Shown here: piece after piece, positions 54,405 to 64,000 of the stretch
Layout of the letters: each line of letters begins with the position of its first letter
How positions within the stretch are numbered: the stretch's first letter is position 1
Assembly: GCF_004379255.2 (NCBI RefSeq)
Contig: NC_056048.1
Location: 1,612,001 to 1,676,000 of the forward strand
Length of the DNA: 64,000 nucleotides
Source: Salvia splendens
Taxonomy: Eukaryota; Streptophyta; Magnoliopsida; Lamiales; Lamiaceae
Direction of reading: 5' to 3'
Program-made: the position numbers and the translations under genes
Notes under the pieces: model-generated
What the model was told of the DNA's origin: nothing
Database searches by the model: none
Seen by the model: the letters and a program-made list of their open reading frames with translations, nothing else

Positions 54405-57000
54405 AGGCTTTTCATTAGAAACTATACTATTTTGTTGCAAAGAGATTTGAATAATCGATTCTGACCCATTCGTAACACCTTGAAATTCCGACAAACAGCG
54501 GCAGCTATATTTGACGTTTATTTTGTTGCATTTTTTTCAAATCTTAAACCTTTCTTATTTACACTGAAAATTGGCACTTCATCTCATATTTTATTGCACT
54601 ATACTGTGTTCTAGAAAAATTCTGCTTTGTGGGTGCGCTTGACTAAACAATTTGAACTATAAAACTCCAATTTAATTGGTGAATTTTATTTCATAGTAAG
54701 AAATACTATTATAATTCTATTCCCGGTGCAGTTCCAATAATTTTGTTTGTGGACGCCAAATTTTTAATGCAAATTTATTCGTGAATGTAACTAACAAAGA
54801 TGTTAAAGAATGGATTCGGAGTAGTCGCCCACAGAGTGGTGGTCTGCCGAAGAAACCAGTCATGACCAACGAGGATTTATAGTCCCTCTCCAACTTTAAG
54901 GTAAATGATCAAAGTCGAAAGTAAAAAATGGCTAATGTAAAATTTTCCATATACTTGGAAATATTTCATAACTAAAGGTAGAGGTCTTGTTATTGAGTTG
55001 TCCTACATTTATATGATGTCACGGTTAGTTAAAAATCCACATATCATGTCAGTCTTTGGGAAGAAAAGAATAATAGAACGTTATGATTTTTTATTAGATG
55101 AAATGTTATGATAATGATTAATTACACTATTGACTATGGATAGTTTTTCTCAAACAATTAATACTTATAAATTATCATGATTTAATTACTCCCAAGCAAT
55201 TTCCCTTTTAATTTCTTTATTAGTGTATATTCAATTGTAGTTGAATGGTACGGAGTAATTTTCTTCAAGTTCGAGCACTGAAATCATGAGCGTGACAAGT
55301 TATTATTTTTATGAAGATTCTAACATGTTGAATTTTACAATAAAGTAAATTTCACGATAATTTAATGTAAAACAAAAGAAGATTAAAATATTGCTCTTTC
55401 TGGAAACGGAAGACGTTTACTTCAAATCAATCTATATTTTTATGAATAGCATAATAAATCCATTGCTTCTAGAAAATTACACAAATAATATTAACATTCA
55501 ACGAACATGTTGCTGGTCTTAACAATCTAGTTACTGGGATTTGCTGATTAGTTTTTTTTAGTTTGACCATAGTTCTTCGTGTTCCGAACTCGTATGTGGC
55601 GGAATTCAAATAATTCTGCTCGACCGAGTTTGACAATTAAGACCGAAAATCTCCCAGTTTTAGGTTTATTTTAATTCTTCTGGTTTACTGCCGGAAATGT
55701 CGAAAGAGTGTTGCCATTTTGAAATAACGGTCATCTTTGAATAATTATTTAGAGACTTTCATTAAATTTCCACAAGTTTTCAATAAATTAAAAATGTTGT
55801 TAATCGCTTTGAAGACATGAAGATTAAAAATAAATTGAACATTATGTAAATTTTTTTGTATTTTGATATACGATATGTTTTTTATATTGAATAAGTAGTA
55901 TTTCAAAATGTACTCTTTTAATATTTTTTTATATTTTTTGATGTTAATTTGTAGCACGTCTCGCACCAATCTTTTTCTAAAATAGAATTAAGAGAGAATG
56001 GATGATATGTTGAGTTGTTTTATTGGGCCTACAATGGGAGCCCAATATGACTATTATGGCCCAACAACAATATGACTATTATGGCCCAACAACAAATATT
56101 ATTAATGAGATAAATAAGTCGAACAACTTAATAAACTCCAAACTAACACCATCTCTTGTTTTAATAATTTACTTAGTTAATTTTAATAACACACACATTA
56201 GCATGTAAACATAATGTTATACAACATTAAATTCTTATATTACTATTGTAAATTAATTTTTTAAAAATTACTGTATAAAATAAATTATAGTGAAGAGACG
56301 AGGACATGAGATGCTGAACCACCAAGCCAATTATATTGAATAAATAATTAAACTTACTTAATCTGACACTTTATCATGCGTTAGCAATTTTTTATTGGAA
56401 GTCTTTTTAATAGTAGTATTTCCTTGCCTAAACCAAATTCTTCAATTGGTTATTATTTGTCCTGTTTCGTGATCAAATTATATTACTCTTATTACGTGAT
56501 TGACATTCGATTTAGAAGATAATATTTGTCTTCAAATAGAAGTAGGTAGAGTTAAGGCGGCTATTAGACTATAATTAAAATACAATTGACATATCAGCTG
56601 CCCCACTAACGGTAGGTAAGTAATTGTATTGCTATTTATATTGTCATGTGAAGATATATTTGATTATTGAAAAAAGGGTGCGTTATATCGTTAACTTTTT
56701 AAGTTGCTAACTCCGCTAACTCATCAACGTAGTGTATTAAAAATTCAACACGATGACGTTAAGATACCAACACATAATATCAACACAATATATTGAAATG
56801 TCAATAAAATTATGTGTTGATGTCATCGTATTGACATTTTTAATACACTGCGTTGATGAGTTAGCAGAGTTAGCAACTTAAGAAAGTTGACAATTGATCA
56901 CACCCTTTTGAAAAGAATATCTACCCATATAAACTCATATTTGGTTAAATACTATAGTAAAATAAAGAAAATTACTAGTATAATATTTTCATAACAATTA
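54405..57000. other. Intergenic spacer
   Basis: No gene supported. Contains the MITE at 56676-56905 and a small direct repeat (ATATGACTATTATGGCCCAA near 56045 and 56070). Confidence 0.6.
56676..56905. repeat. Long-TIR MITE (GGGTGCGTT family)
   Basis: GGGTGCGTTATATCGTTAAC and ...GTTGACAATTGATCACACCC pair over ~60 bases, including AACTCATCAACG / CGTTGATGAGTT. Same family as 15447-15733. Confidence 0.8.
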
Positions 57001-58569
57001 TTACAACAATGGTGGAATGCTTTGTTCATTCCTGAAGAAATTCTCCGGATCAACAATGGTTTTCACCCGAACAAGACGATCGAAATTGTCCTTGTAATAC
57101 GGCTTCCCCCAAACGCTAGCTTGTTCATAACTTGTCTCACCATCAACGTTATTAACTCCGAGGTCAAGATCTCTGTAGTTGAGATACGCTTCCCTGGGCG
57201 AGCTCGACACATAAGGAGTCATGTATTCGTAATACCTTCGACTCCAGCTTATGTAACTATCCGCATCCGCAGCCTGAGAGTCTTGCCAGTAAGTGAAGTC
57301 AGCAAGTTTGTAAAGCACACCACCTCTGTGAGGAAACGGAGTCTCCGATTCTGATATCTCTTCCATTCTTCCTCCGTATGGCACCATCCAGTAAGTCGTC
57401 TCGCCCGCTTCCGGTTCACGTAGCATGCTCACCATGTGTTTGATCACGTTCAAAGGAAGGGGTTTTCGAACGTAATCGGATTTGGCCTTATATTGTCTGA
57501 GACCGGGCCGGGTCCGGTTAAGGAGAGCCTCTAGTGGATTGATCGGCATTCGGTTGCTAAATAAGGTGGATTGGACCCAGCTCATTTCCGTGCAGTCTTT
57601 TCTCACAATCCCTAACTCAGGGAAGATTTCTTGCATGTACGAAACTAGTCTGTCCGCGCCGCCTTGGAACACTGACAAGAAGTTAACTATGACTGACGCG
57701 TTCGCCTGGGAAACGATGACACGGAAAAACAAGTCTTTGTTGGCATATGGCACCACTGTTTGCCAGCGGTGCCACAGTTCAGTGCCGTTCTGTTTCTCAA
57801 CATTCCTGTTGATTGAGAAAACAGTGATTGTTTTTGGAACATCCACCAGCTGGACCTTCCAGGCAGTGATGATGCCGAAGCTGGCGGCTCCTCCGCCTCT
57901 GATTGCCCAGAACAGATCCTCGCCCATTGATTTCCTGTCTAGGATTTTTCCGTTGACGTCGATGATTCTTGCATCTATGACGCTGTCTGCTGCGAGGCCG
58001 TATTTTCTTACCAGTGCTCCGTAGCCTCCTCCACTGTAGTGCCCGCTGACGCCGACCGTGGTGCAAAGAGACCCGGGAAATCCCAAAGTGGGGCTCTTTT
58101 CGGCGATCCTGTAATACACGACACCGGTGGTTGCGCCTGCTTCGATCCATGCTGTTTTCTTCTTGACGTCGACCGTGACTTCGCTGAGATTGACCAAGTC
58201 AACGACCACGAACGGGACTTGCGAGATGTAAGACAGTCCCTCCATGTCATGGCCGCCGCTTCGGGTTCTGATCTCTAGGCCACTTTGTTTGGCACATAGT
58301 ATGACAGGCGGGATCTGAGATTCGTGATCTGGGGTTATGATCACTTGCGGTTTAGGAGTGGATTCCGACAAGAATCTTGAGTTTCGGATGGTGGATTTGA
58401 GGATGGAAGTGTAAGAAGAGTTTGAAGGGGTGTAAACAACTTTGGAAATTGAAGAGTAGTTGTGGCATGTTTGAGAGAGACATTGAAGAAAATCAGCAGA
58501 AGTTGGCCATGAGATGGACAAGATTGATAGAAGAAAGAATGAAAAAGTTGAGATTGAGGAAGTTTTCAT
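57001..58569 (-). CDS. BBE-like FAD-linked oxidase, intact
   Basis: Intronless, 522 residues. Signal peptide ~1-25 (STFSFFLLSILSISWPTSA). RSGGHDMEG (His107) and GSLCTTVGVSGHYSGGGYG (Cys169) predict bicovalent FAD; gatekeeper Val172. LNYRDLDLGVNN carries the conserved Tyr. GVSGH is shared with 52747. The Lys-x-Gln position is Lys-Leu-Ala (LYKLADFTYW). The C-terminus is shorter than in 48650 (IPPLL). TATTTTAAATAG near 58629-58640 is a weak TATA. In the substrate domain [13 protein letters not shown] replaces the usual YYMVPYGG, a possible pocket change. Next to 59808 in the same direction, probably a tandem duplicate. Confidence 0.93.
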   Translation of the reverse strand: MKTSSISTFSFFLLSILSISWPTSADFLQCLSQTCHNYSSISKVVYTPSNSSYTSILKSTIRNSRFLSESTPKPQVIITPDHESQIPPVILCAKQSGLEIRTRSGGHDMEGLSYISQVPFVVVDLVNLSEVTVDVKKKTAWIEAGATTGVVYYRIAEKSPTLGFPGSLCTTVGVSGHYSGGGYGALVRKYGLAADSVIDARIIDVNGKILDRKSMGEDLFWAIRGGGAASFGIITAWKVQLVDVPKTITVFSINRNVEKQNGTELWHRWQTVVPYANKDLFFRVIVSQANASVIVNFLSVFQGGADRLVSYMQEIFPELGIVRKDCTEMSWVQSTLFSNRMPINPLEALLNRTRPGLRQYKAKSDYVRKPLPLNVIKHMVSMLREPEAGETTYWMVPYGGRMEEISESETPFPHRGGVLYKLADFTYWQDSQAADADSYISWSRRYYEYMTPYVSSSPREAYLNYRDLDLGVNNVDGETSYEQASVWGKPYYKDNFDRLVRVKTIVDPENFFRNEQSIPPLL

Positions 58570-59807
58570 GATTTATGATTTTGAGAAGAGGAGTTTGTTT
58601 GGTGTTTGAAAGTTATATTCATTGCACCCTATTTAAAATACTAATTCTTAATGAGAAATGTTGTGCTTAGAAATGTTGATTCCCTGTATTTCAATTTACT
58701 TTTTAAAAATCTTATAAGCAATGTAAGTGGTGTTTGTAAGTAATTCTCTCTAAATATTATAGTCTTATAAGTAATGTATTACAGACATAATTATTCAATT
58801 TTTTCACAACTTATAAATTTTTAAGACTTTACCTCTTAAAACTTTTTGAAATAGCTTATAATCTCCAAAAAGTAAAAACTTAATGCTAGTAGTTACCTTT
58901 TCTACCGCTTTTCAATTTTTTTGTCTTGCTTCAAGAATGCGCCTAATATAAAACCAATAAGTCAAATATATGACAAATATAATCACGCAACAACTAAAAT
59001 TAGTACAAACGAGACAAATGCCCAAATAAAATAATATTCTAATTATGTGAGACTTGAATCACAAACATTTTTTCTAATATAAAAAATACATTTGTGCCAT
59101 TACCAAATTCAAATTCAAATTCAAATTAAAAATTCAATTCTAATCACATCATCATGACGATTAATGAGCACTGAATTATAAGTGGCGAAATTGAGTTCAT
59201 ATTGACAGGCAAACTCATTATGGATTATTGCTTTATTTTTGAATTTATTTCAAATTTTCCTTTGAGACTTATGAGTATATTCAAGCTTAAGGATTTATCA
59301 CCAAAATATTAAATTTACGATTCGGATTTAAGCCCCATTATTAAACTTAACATACTTCGTTTAACTATTTTCTTATAAGAAAATGAAATTAATAAAAAAA
59401 TTCGCTAATTATATGTAATTACCTTTATTAAGTTTGGAATAAGTTTATCAAGTTCAAATCCGAATAATTCACGAATAACTCAATTTATCTAATTACTAAT
59501 AAAAATAATCATAATGTTAAAATTAATGAATTTTACTTGAATAAAGAAAAGCATGGAAAATTGCAAGTTGAGGTTCAATTTGATCTGCTGCCTTCCATCA
59601 TTGACAAGTTAATCAGACAAAACCAAATCAAGAGACTGAAGAAGAGAATTTGGGACATGTAACAAAAGAAATGTTTATAATTGAATAACAAGAAAATGAT
59701 TTTTAATACAATAGTCACGTAACAAAATATTACAAGTACAAAAAGTTCATTAACTAAATAAACATAAACATTGGAACAAAATATGTAAATCCCCATACTC
59801 AAATATC
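58570..59807. other. Intergenic spacer
   Basis: AT-rich DNA between two minus-strand genes. A chance 80-codon frame near 59700 has no gene character. I see nothing else. Confidence 0.6.
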
Positions 59808-61340
59808 TTAGACACATGGCAACGGCGGAATGCTTTGTTCGTTCCTGAAGAAATTGTCCGGATCAACCGCGGTCTTCACCCGAACAAGACGATCGAAATT
59901 GTCCTTGTAATACGGCTTCGCCCAAACACTGGCTTGCTCATAACTCGTCTCACCAACAACGTTATTCACTCCAATGTCGAGATCTCTGTAGTTGAGATAC
60001 GCTTCCCTGGGCGAACTCGACACATAAGGAGTCATGTATTCGTAATACCTTCGGCTCCAGCTTATGTATTTATCCGAATCAGCCGCCTCAGAATCTTCCC
60101 AGTAAGTCAAGCTAGCAAGTTTGTACAGTGCACCGGCTCTGTGAGGAAACGGAGTTTCCGATTCTGATATTTCATTCATCCTTCCACCATACGGAACCAT
60201 GTAGTACATAGTCGCGTTTGCTTCTGGCTCGCGTAGCATAGTCACCATGCCTTCAATCGCGGTGATAGGAACCGGGTTCCTGACATAATCGGACTTGGCT
60301 TTGAGTTGCCTGACACCGGTCGCGGTCCGGTTGAGCAGAGCTTCTAGTGGATCGATCGGCATTTGGTTGCTAAATAAGGTGGATTGGATCCAGCTCATTT
60401 CTGTGCAGTCTTCTCTTACTAGCCCTAACTCGGGGAAGATTTCTTGCATGTATGAAACTAATCTGTCTGCGCCGCCGAGGAAAACTGAGAAGAAGTTAAC
60501 TTGGACGGTCGTCTCCACCCTGAGTACGATGACTCCGACGAACAAATCTTTGTCTGCTTGAGGCGCCACGTATTGCCAGTGGTGCCACAGGTCAACTCCG
60601 TTCTGTTCCTCCACGCTCCTGTTGATTGAGAAAACAGTGACGGTTTCTGGAACATCCAGCAGTTTGATCTTCCAGGCAGTGATCACGCCGAAACTGGCGC
60701 CTCCTCCGCCTTTGATCGCCCAGAACAGATCCTCGCCCATTGATTCCCTGTCGAGAATGTCTCCATTGACGTTGACGATTCTAGCATCAATTACGTTATC
60801 CGCGGCCAGGCCGTATTTTCTAAAAATCAAGCCGTAGCCTCCTCCACTGTAGTGCCCGCCAACACCGACGGTTGGAGCAATTGCCCCGGGAAATCCTAGA
60901 GTGGGGCTTTTTGCGGCAATATTGTAGTGTACAATGCCGGTGGTTGCGCCTGCTTCGACCCATGCGGTTTTCTCCTCGACCTCGATCGTTACCTTGCTGA
61001 GATTGACCAAGTCAACGATCACAAATGGGATTTTCGAGACGAAAGACAGTCCCTCCATGTCATGGCCTCCGCTTCGGGTTCTGATCTCCAGACCGGTTTT
61101 TTTGGCGCAACGTATGACCGAGGAGATCTGGGCTTCGTTTTTTGGGGTTATGGTCACTTGCGGTTTGGGAGTGGATTCGGATGCGAATCTCGAGTTTTGT
61201 ATAGAGGAATCAAGGACGGTCTCGAATGAAGGGTTCGAAGGAGTGTAAATGATATTGGTGATGGAAGAGTAGTTCTCACATTCTTGAGAGAGGCATTCAA
61301 GAAAGGATGAGACATTTGAGGCTGATGGTGGAGTTTCCAT
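59808..61340 (-). CDS. BBE-like protein lacking signal peptide and flavin cysteine
   Basis: Intact 510-codon frame. The start METPPSASNVSSFLECLSQ goes straight into the mature domain: the hydrophobic leader of all paralogues is missing, so the protein may stay in the cytosol. His93 is kept (RSGGHDMEG), but the second flavin ligand is Ala155 (GAIAPTVGVGGHYSGGGYG; codon GCT, two changes from Cys), so FAD could bind only through His. Gatekeeper Val158 remains. The rest is conserved, with [12 protein letters not shown] and [22 protein letters not shown] at 61431-61439 and a (CACAAACACGAA) repeat in the 5' leader. Either a new intracellular enzyme or an early pseudogene; the clean frame favours the former slightly. 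Confidence 0.88.
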   Translation of the reverse strand: METPPSASNVSSFLECLSQECENYSSITNIIYTPSNPSFETVLDSSIQNSRFASESTPKPQVTITPKNEAQISSVIRCAKKTGLEIRTRSGGHDMEGLSFVSKIPFVIVDLVNLSKVTIEVEEKTAWVEAGATTGIVHYNIAAKSPTLGFPGAIAPTVGVGGHYSGGGYGLIFRKYGLAADNVIDARIVNVNGDILDRESMGEDLFWAIKGGGGASFGVITAWKIKLLDVPETVTVFSINRSVEEQNGVDLWHHWQYVAPQADKDLFVGVIVLRVETTVQVNFFSVFLGGADRLVSYMQEIFPELGLVREDCTEMSWIQSTLFSNQMPIDPLEALLNRTATGVRQLKAKSDYVRNPVPITAIEGMVTMLREPEANATMYYMVPYGGRMNEISESETPFPHRAGALYKLASLTYWEDSEAADSDKYISWSRRYYEYMTPYVSSSPREAYLNYRDLDIGVNNVVGETSYEQASVWAKPYYKDNFDRLVRVKTAVDPDNFFRNEQSIPPLPCV

Positions 61341-61364
61341 GGCTTATGATAGTATTTCAAGAAA

Positions 61365-61410
61365 ATGTGCTCGTGTTTGTGTTCGTGTTTGTGTTCGTGT
61401 TTGTGGTGTT
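61365..61410 (-). repeat. 12-bp tandem repeat in the 59808 leader
   Basis: About three units of CACAAACACGAA between the TATA box and ATG 61340. Confidence 0.7.
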
Positions 61411-61430
61411 TGAGAGGAATGCATTGTGCA

Positions 61431-61439
61431 CTATTTATA
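61431..61439 (-). promoter_or_regulatory. TATA box of the 59808 gene
   Basis: TATAAATAG on the minus strand, 91 bases before ATG 61340. Confidence 0.6.
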
Positions 61440-61811
61440 ATGTTTTGTTAAGGTGGAAAGTTCCTTGAAATTGTATGAACATAACAAATGAACCAAGGTC
61501 AATTTTCCGAAGCAGAGACACGTTTAATAGAAAACTATTTGAATTTTATTAGGTCTACCTTTTTAGACTGCTCTGACCAATAATATTTCATGAGATATCA
61601 AATAAAATATCGATAATTCATTCTAGGATCCAAGTTGCATATTTATTATTATCTTATCCTAACTAGCTAAGCATCACAATCGTCACAAACATCGCCATCA
61701 AACGAATCCCACGGCTGCCTTGAACATGGGTAACCATTAACTCGAGATATATTTTTTTCACAATTTTGACAAATTTGACAATAAAATAAAATCAAGAGAT
61801 TGATAGGAGTT

Positions 61812-61939
61812 TGTTACAGACTCAATTCTCACATCGACACATCGGTTGTGAGAACAACTGATGTGGGGTATATAGACTGAATGAACTCTCTCTCCTAACA
61901 GACTAGTCTTTTAGGATAAGTTCTCATGTTTGGTCTGCA
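61812..61939 (+). repeat. Solo LTR of a TRIM-type element
   Basis: TGTTACAGACTCAATTCTCA...CTCTCTCTCCTAACAGACTA...TTTGGTCTGCA, followed by TCAGAGC, the tail of an initiator-Met primer site whose first bases are missing. Contains ATGTGGGGTATATAGA. Typical of small plant LTRs with an ACATCGG motif. Confidence 0.65.
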
Positions 61940-62504
61940 TCAGAGCTTAAGTCCCTTAATCGGTCGTTGTTACGTTCTTTATTTGAGGGAACTATATGGT
62001 AGCGGAACCTTTCATTAAAATTTCTACGAAACGCTAAAGTTGTATGGCTAAGGACATACTCCCCCGTCTCATTAAAAATGAAACTTTTTTCTTTTTCGGA
62101 TTTTTCCATTAAAAATGAAACGTTTTCTAAAATGGAAACAACATCATCTATATTTTTTCATCTCTATTACTTTATTCTCTCTTAATTAACTCACAAAACA
62201 ACTTTACATGAAATCACGTGCTGAAAAATAAATGTTTCATTTCTACATGATTCTTTTAATGTATAACCACAATCTAGTTTCTTGATCTCAAGGTTTCAGG
62301 TGTACCTTATGGAAGTTTTGAAAACTAGGTACACTGAAGAAAAAAAAACGGATAAAGACATATTTTATTCAATTAATCATGCTAATTTATGTCTACAAAA
62401 AAGTGTATCCCAATTAAAATCAAATGATGCAAATGAAAGCAGACTTAGAAAGGCAAAAAAATTAAAATTTAGTGGACAACTTAAGTTCTCAACACACTTT
62501 TCTT

Positions 62505-62541
62505 TGCTAGTGGGGCTTTATGCTGCAATATTGTAGTCTAG
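62505..62541 (-). pseudogene. Tiny BBE-like scrap
   Basis: GTGGGGCTTTATGCTGCAAT... matches the IAAKSPTL-coding segment of 59808 (60902-60930) with few changes. Confidence 0.45.
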
Positions 62542-63105
62542 AAAACTGATGAGTCGAAATTCTATTGATAGCTATGTTTAGCTAATCATGATAAATGAAA
62601 TAAATTAAATATGCAACGTGAATTATTGATATTTTAATTGACTAGTCAAGGTAGCTCATGAAATTCTATTGGTCAAAGAAGTCTAGAAATAATAATAATG
62701 AATTTCGAATAGATACAAATAATGAAGCGTGTCTGCATTAAAATTGAATACATGTTTTATTTGATAAGTTTATACAAGAAACTTTCAATGGTCGAAATTT
62801 TCCCTTTAAGAATTTTTGTAAATAGGGTGCAATGCATTAATTTCTCTCAAAAACCACAAACACAAAGACACAAACATATACACAATACAAAGTCACAAAC
62901 TCATTTTCTCAATATATCACAAACTATGGAAACTCCTTCAGCATAAAACGTCTCATCCTCCCTTGAATATCTCCTTCAACCCCTTCTTACGACTCAGGGC
63001 AGAACCATGATTTCAATTCAACGGGGGCAAAAATATATATAATAAGAATATTTAAAAGTTTGCGGTGGGGCATCTATAAAGGACATCAAACTTTTTTAAA
63101 AATTA

Positions 63106-63306
63106 CTCCCTCCGTTCCATAGTAGTGGAGTCATTTTGTCATTTTGGTACATTCCATAGTAGTAGAGTCATTTCCCTTTTTAGTAAAAGTTAAGACATTT
63201 CTTCTCACTTACTTTACTCTCTCTTACTTTATTCTCTCTTCATCTCTCTACTTTTTTAATCTCCGTGCCGAAAAGAAATGCCCCCACTACTATGAAATGG
63301 AGGGAG
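63106..63306. repeat. Stowaway-type MITE nested in hAT
   Basis: CTCCCTCCGTTCCATAGTAG...CTACTATGAAATGGAGGGAG, TA flanks. Confidence 0.85.
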
Positions 63307-63323
63307 TATATAACAAAATAATA

Positions 63324-63502
63324 CTCCTTCCGTCCCGCACTATTTGTACTTATTTCATTTCTGGGAGTCCCAAGTTATTTGCACTCTTTCCATTTTTAAT
63401 AACAATTTATACCTACAGCCGTAATTGTTGACTTTGTCTATCACTCATTCCTTAATCTCCGTGCCCAAAAGGAAATATGCGAGTAGTGCGGGACGGAGGG
63501 AG
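63324..63502. repeat. Stowaway-type MITE nested in hAT
   Basis: CTCCTTCCGTCCCGCACTAT...GTAGTGCGGGACGGAGGGAG. Left TA present; right flank is CACTA. Confidence 0.8.
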
Positions 63503-63726
63503 CACTATATAAAATATATTGAGGAGGGGCAAATGCCCCTTGTCTTCCCCTACTAGACCTGCCCCTGTTACGACTCCGTCCTAGATTCCACCGTACGAAA
63601 CAAGAGACTAATCTGTGTCACCTCCTAAACTGCAAGTGATCATAACCCGAGGACACGAAACCCAAAACTGATCTACATAATAAATAATGAGCTGGATCCA
63701 ATCAACCTTATTTACCAACTAAATTT

Positions 63727-64000
63727 ACATTAAAAAAAAAGTTAAAAAGTTACAAGTTGAGAGTTGAGAGTTGTCACTTGTCACGATTGAATTTGATGTG
63801 GCTTGAAGTTGATGGGTTGATGAAGAACTCAATTTAGTTAGCTAAACGCATCTTCTTAATCTTAATATGTTGTGGAATTGAATCGTTGCAAGTATAAATG
63901 GAAAATTGATTTTTTTTAAGTCGAAGTATTTATTAGTACCTCAAGAATGTGATAGTGTTGTTATTGTAAATTGTAATTATCCTCGACCTCTTCTAATCGA
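63727..64000. other. Right-edge spacer
   Basis: AT-rich; nothing recognised. Confidence 0.6.

Larger units (their letters stand above)
61440..62925. other. Divergent intergenic spacer
   Basis: Contains a solo LTR (61812-61939), a degenerate Stowaway around 62059-62250 (ATTAAAAATGAAAC / GTTTCATTTCT) and a BBE scrap (62505-62541). 62820-62925 resembles a BBE promoter/leader (CACAAACACAAAGACAC). Confidence 0.55.
62987..63575. mobile_element. Non-autonomous hAT element with 8-bp target duplication
   Basis: The element at 62995-63567 (573 bp) begins CAGGGCAGAACCATGATTT and ends CTAGACCTGCCCCTG, flanked by TTACGACT on each side (62987-62994 and 63568-63575). Contains GGGGGCAAAAATA and GGGGCAAATGCCCC as in the 37062 element, and two nested Stowaway MITEs. 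Confidence 0.9.
62926..63726 (+). pseudogene. Fragmented BBE-like pseudogene split by a hAT element
   Basis: The start ATGGAAACTCCTTCAGCATA resembles the leaderless start of 59808 but meets a stop at codon 7. Coding similarity resumes after the hAT insertion (62995-63567) with TCCTAGATTCCACCGTACG and CTGCAAGTGATCATAACC (PQVIIT segment). It then jumps to AATGAGCTGGATCCAATCAA ([10 protein letters not shown] segment). Large deletions and stops throughout. Divergent from 59808, so probably an inverted duplicate of its 5' half. Confidence 0.8.

Noticed and set aside
54800..54900. GC-richer stretch (GTGGTCTGCCGAAGAAACC) as exon candidate
   Set aside because: Too short, no open frame with homology to anything I recognise.

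Overview
The window is nuclear DNA from a flowering plant. The evidence is AT-rich spacers, many Stowaway-type MITEs, plant-lineage LTR retrotransposons (Tat and Tork/Tnt1), and a local array of plant berberine bridge enzyme-like (BBE-like, FAD-linked oxidase) genes with N-terminal signal peptides. It is certainly a eudicot-type plant. My impression is an asterid, perhaps Lamiales, but nothing here proves the order.

One gene family dominates. I count 13 BBE-like loci plus several short relics. Eight look complete: 1219-2796(-), 16392-18260(-), 19137-20891(-), 27690-29318(-), 48650-50254(+), 52747-54330(-), 57001-58569(-) and 59808-61340(-). One is cut by the left edge (1-465,+). Four are larger pseudogenes at 21286-22573(-), 31390-38371(-), 40078-41684(-) and 43929-45659(+), and 62926-63726(+) is a shredded fragment. 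Three sequence groups are visible. The first is the single divergent gene at 1219, whose active site resembles monolignol oxidoreductases. The second is an intron-containing pair at 16392 and 19137, with the left-edge gene close to it. The third is the intronless remainder. Each intact gene should encode a secreted flavoprotein of about 520-540 residues, except 59808, which has no signal peptide.

The functional interest lies in residue changes at the flavin site within this small array. The cysteine that makes the second covalent FAD bond is Ala in the 59808 gene and Phe in the 40078 pseudogene. The residue three after it, the oxygen 'gatekeeper', is Val in most copies but Ile in 19137. Gene 27690 has Gln and Glu where its relatives have His and Tyr. 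The array therefore looks like birth-and-death evolution with several distinct flavin chemistries.

Mobile DNA by region. 0.6-5.5 kb holds Stowaway MITEs, a 713-bp hAT MITE and a 59-bp tandem repeat. 5.9-12.9 kb is a non-autonomous Ty3/Gypsy Tat element with apparently identical 636-bp LTRs, an internal pol deletion, a 39-bp tandem array and an antisense gene that I can model as four exons. It is flanked by an unusual 124-bp direct duplication. 24-25.4 kb is a TIR element with an internal tandem duplication. 31.7-36.9 kb is an intact, young Ty1/Copia element inserted in a BBE pseudogene, which also carries a 991-bp hAT element with a transposase N-terminus. 45.5-46.4 kb is a retroelement tail fused to a BBE gene, then a TRIM-like miniature retroelement. 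51.3-52.5 kb is a Mutator-like long-TIR element in a TAA microsatellite. 61.8 kb is a solo LTR. 63.0-63.6 kb is a hAT element with two nested Stowaways. Positions, frames and motifs were read by eye; no database search was run.
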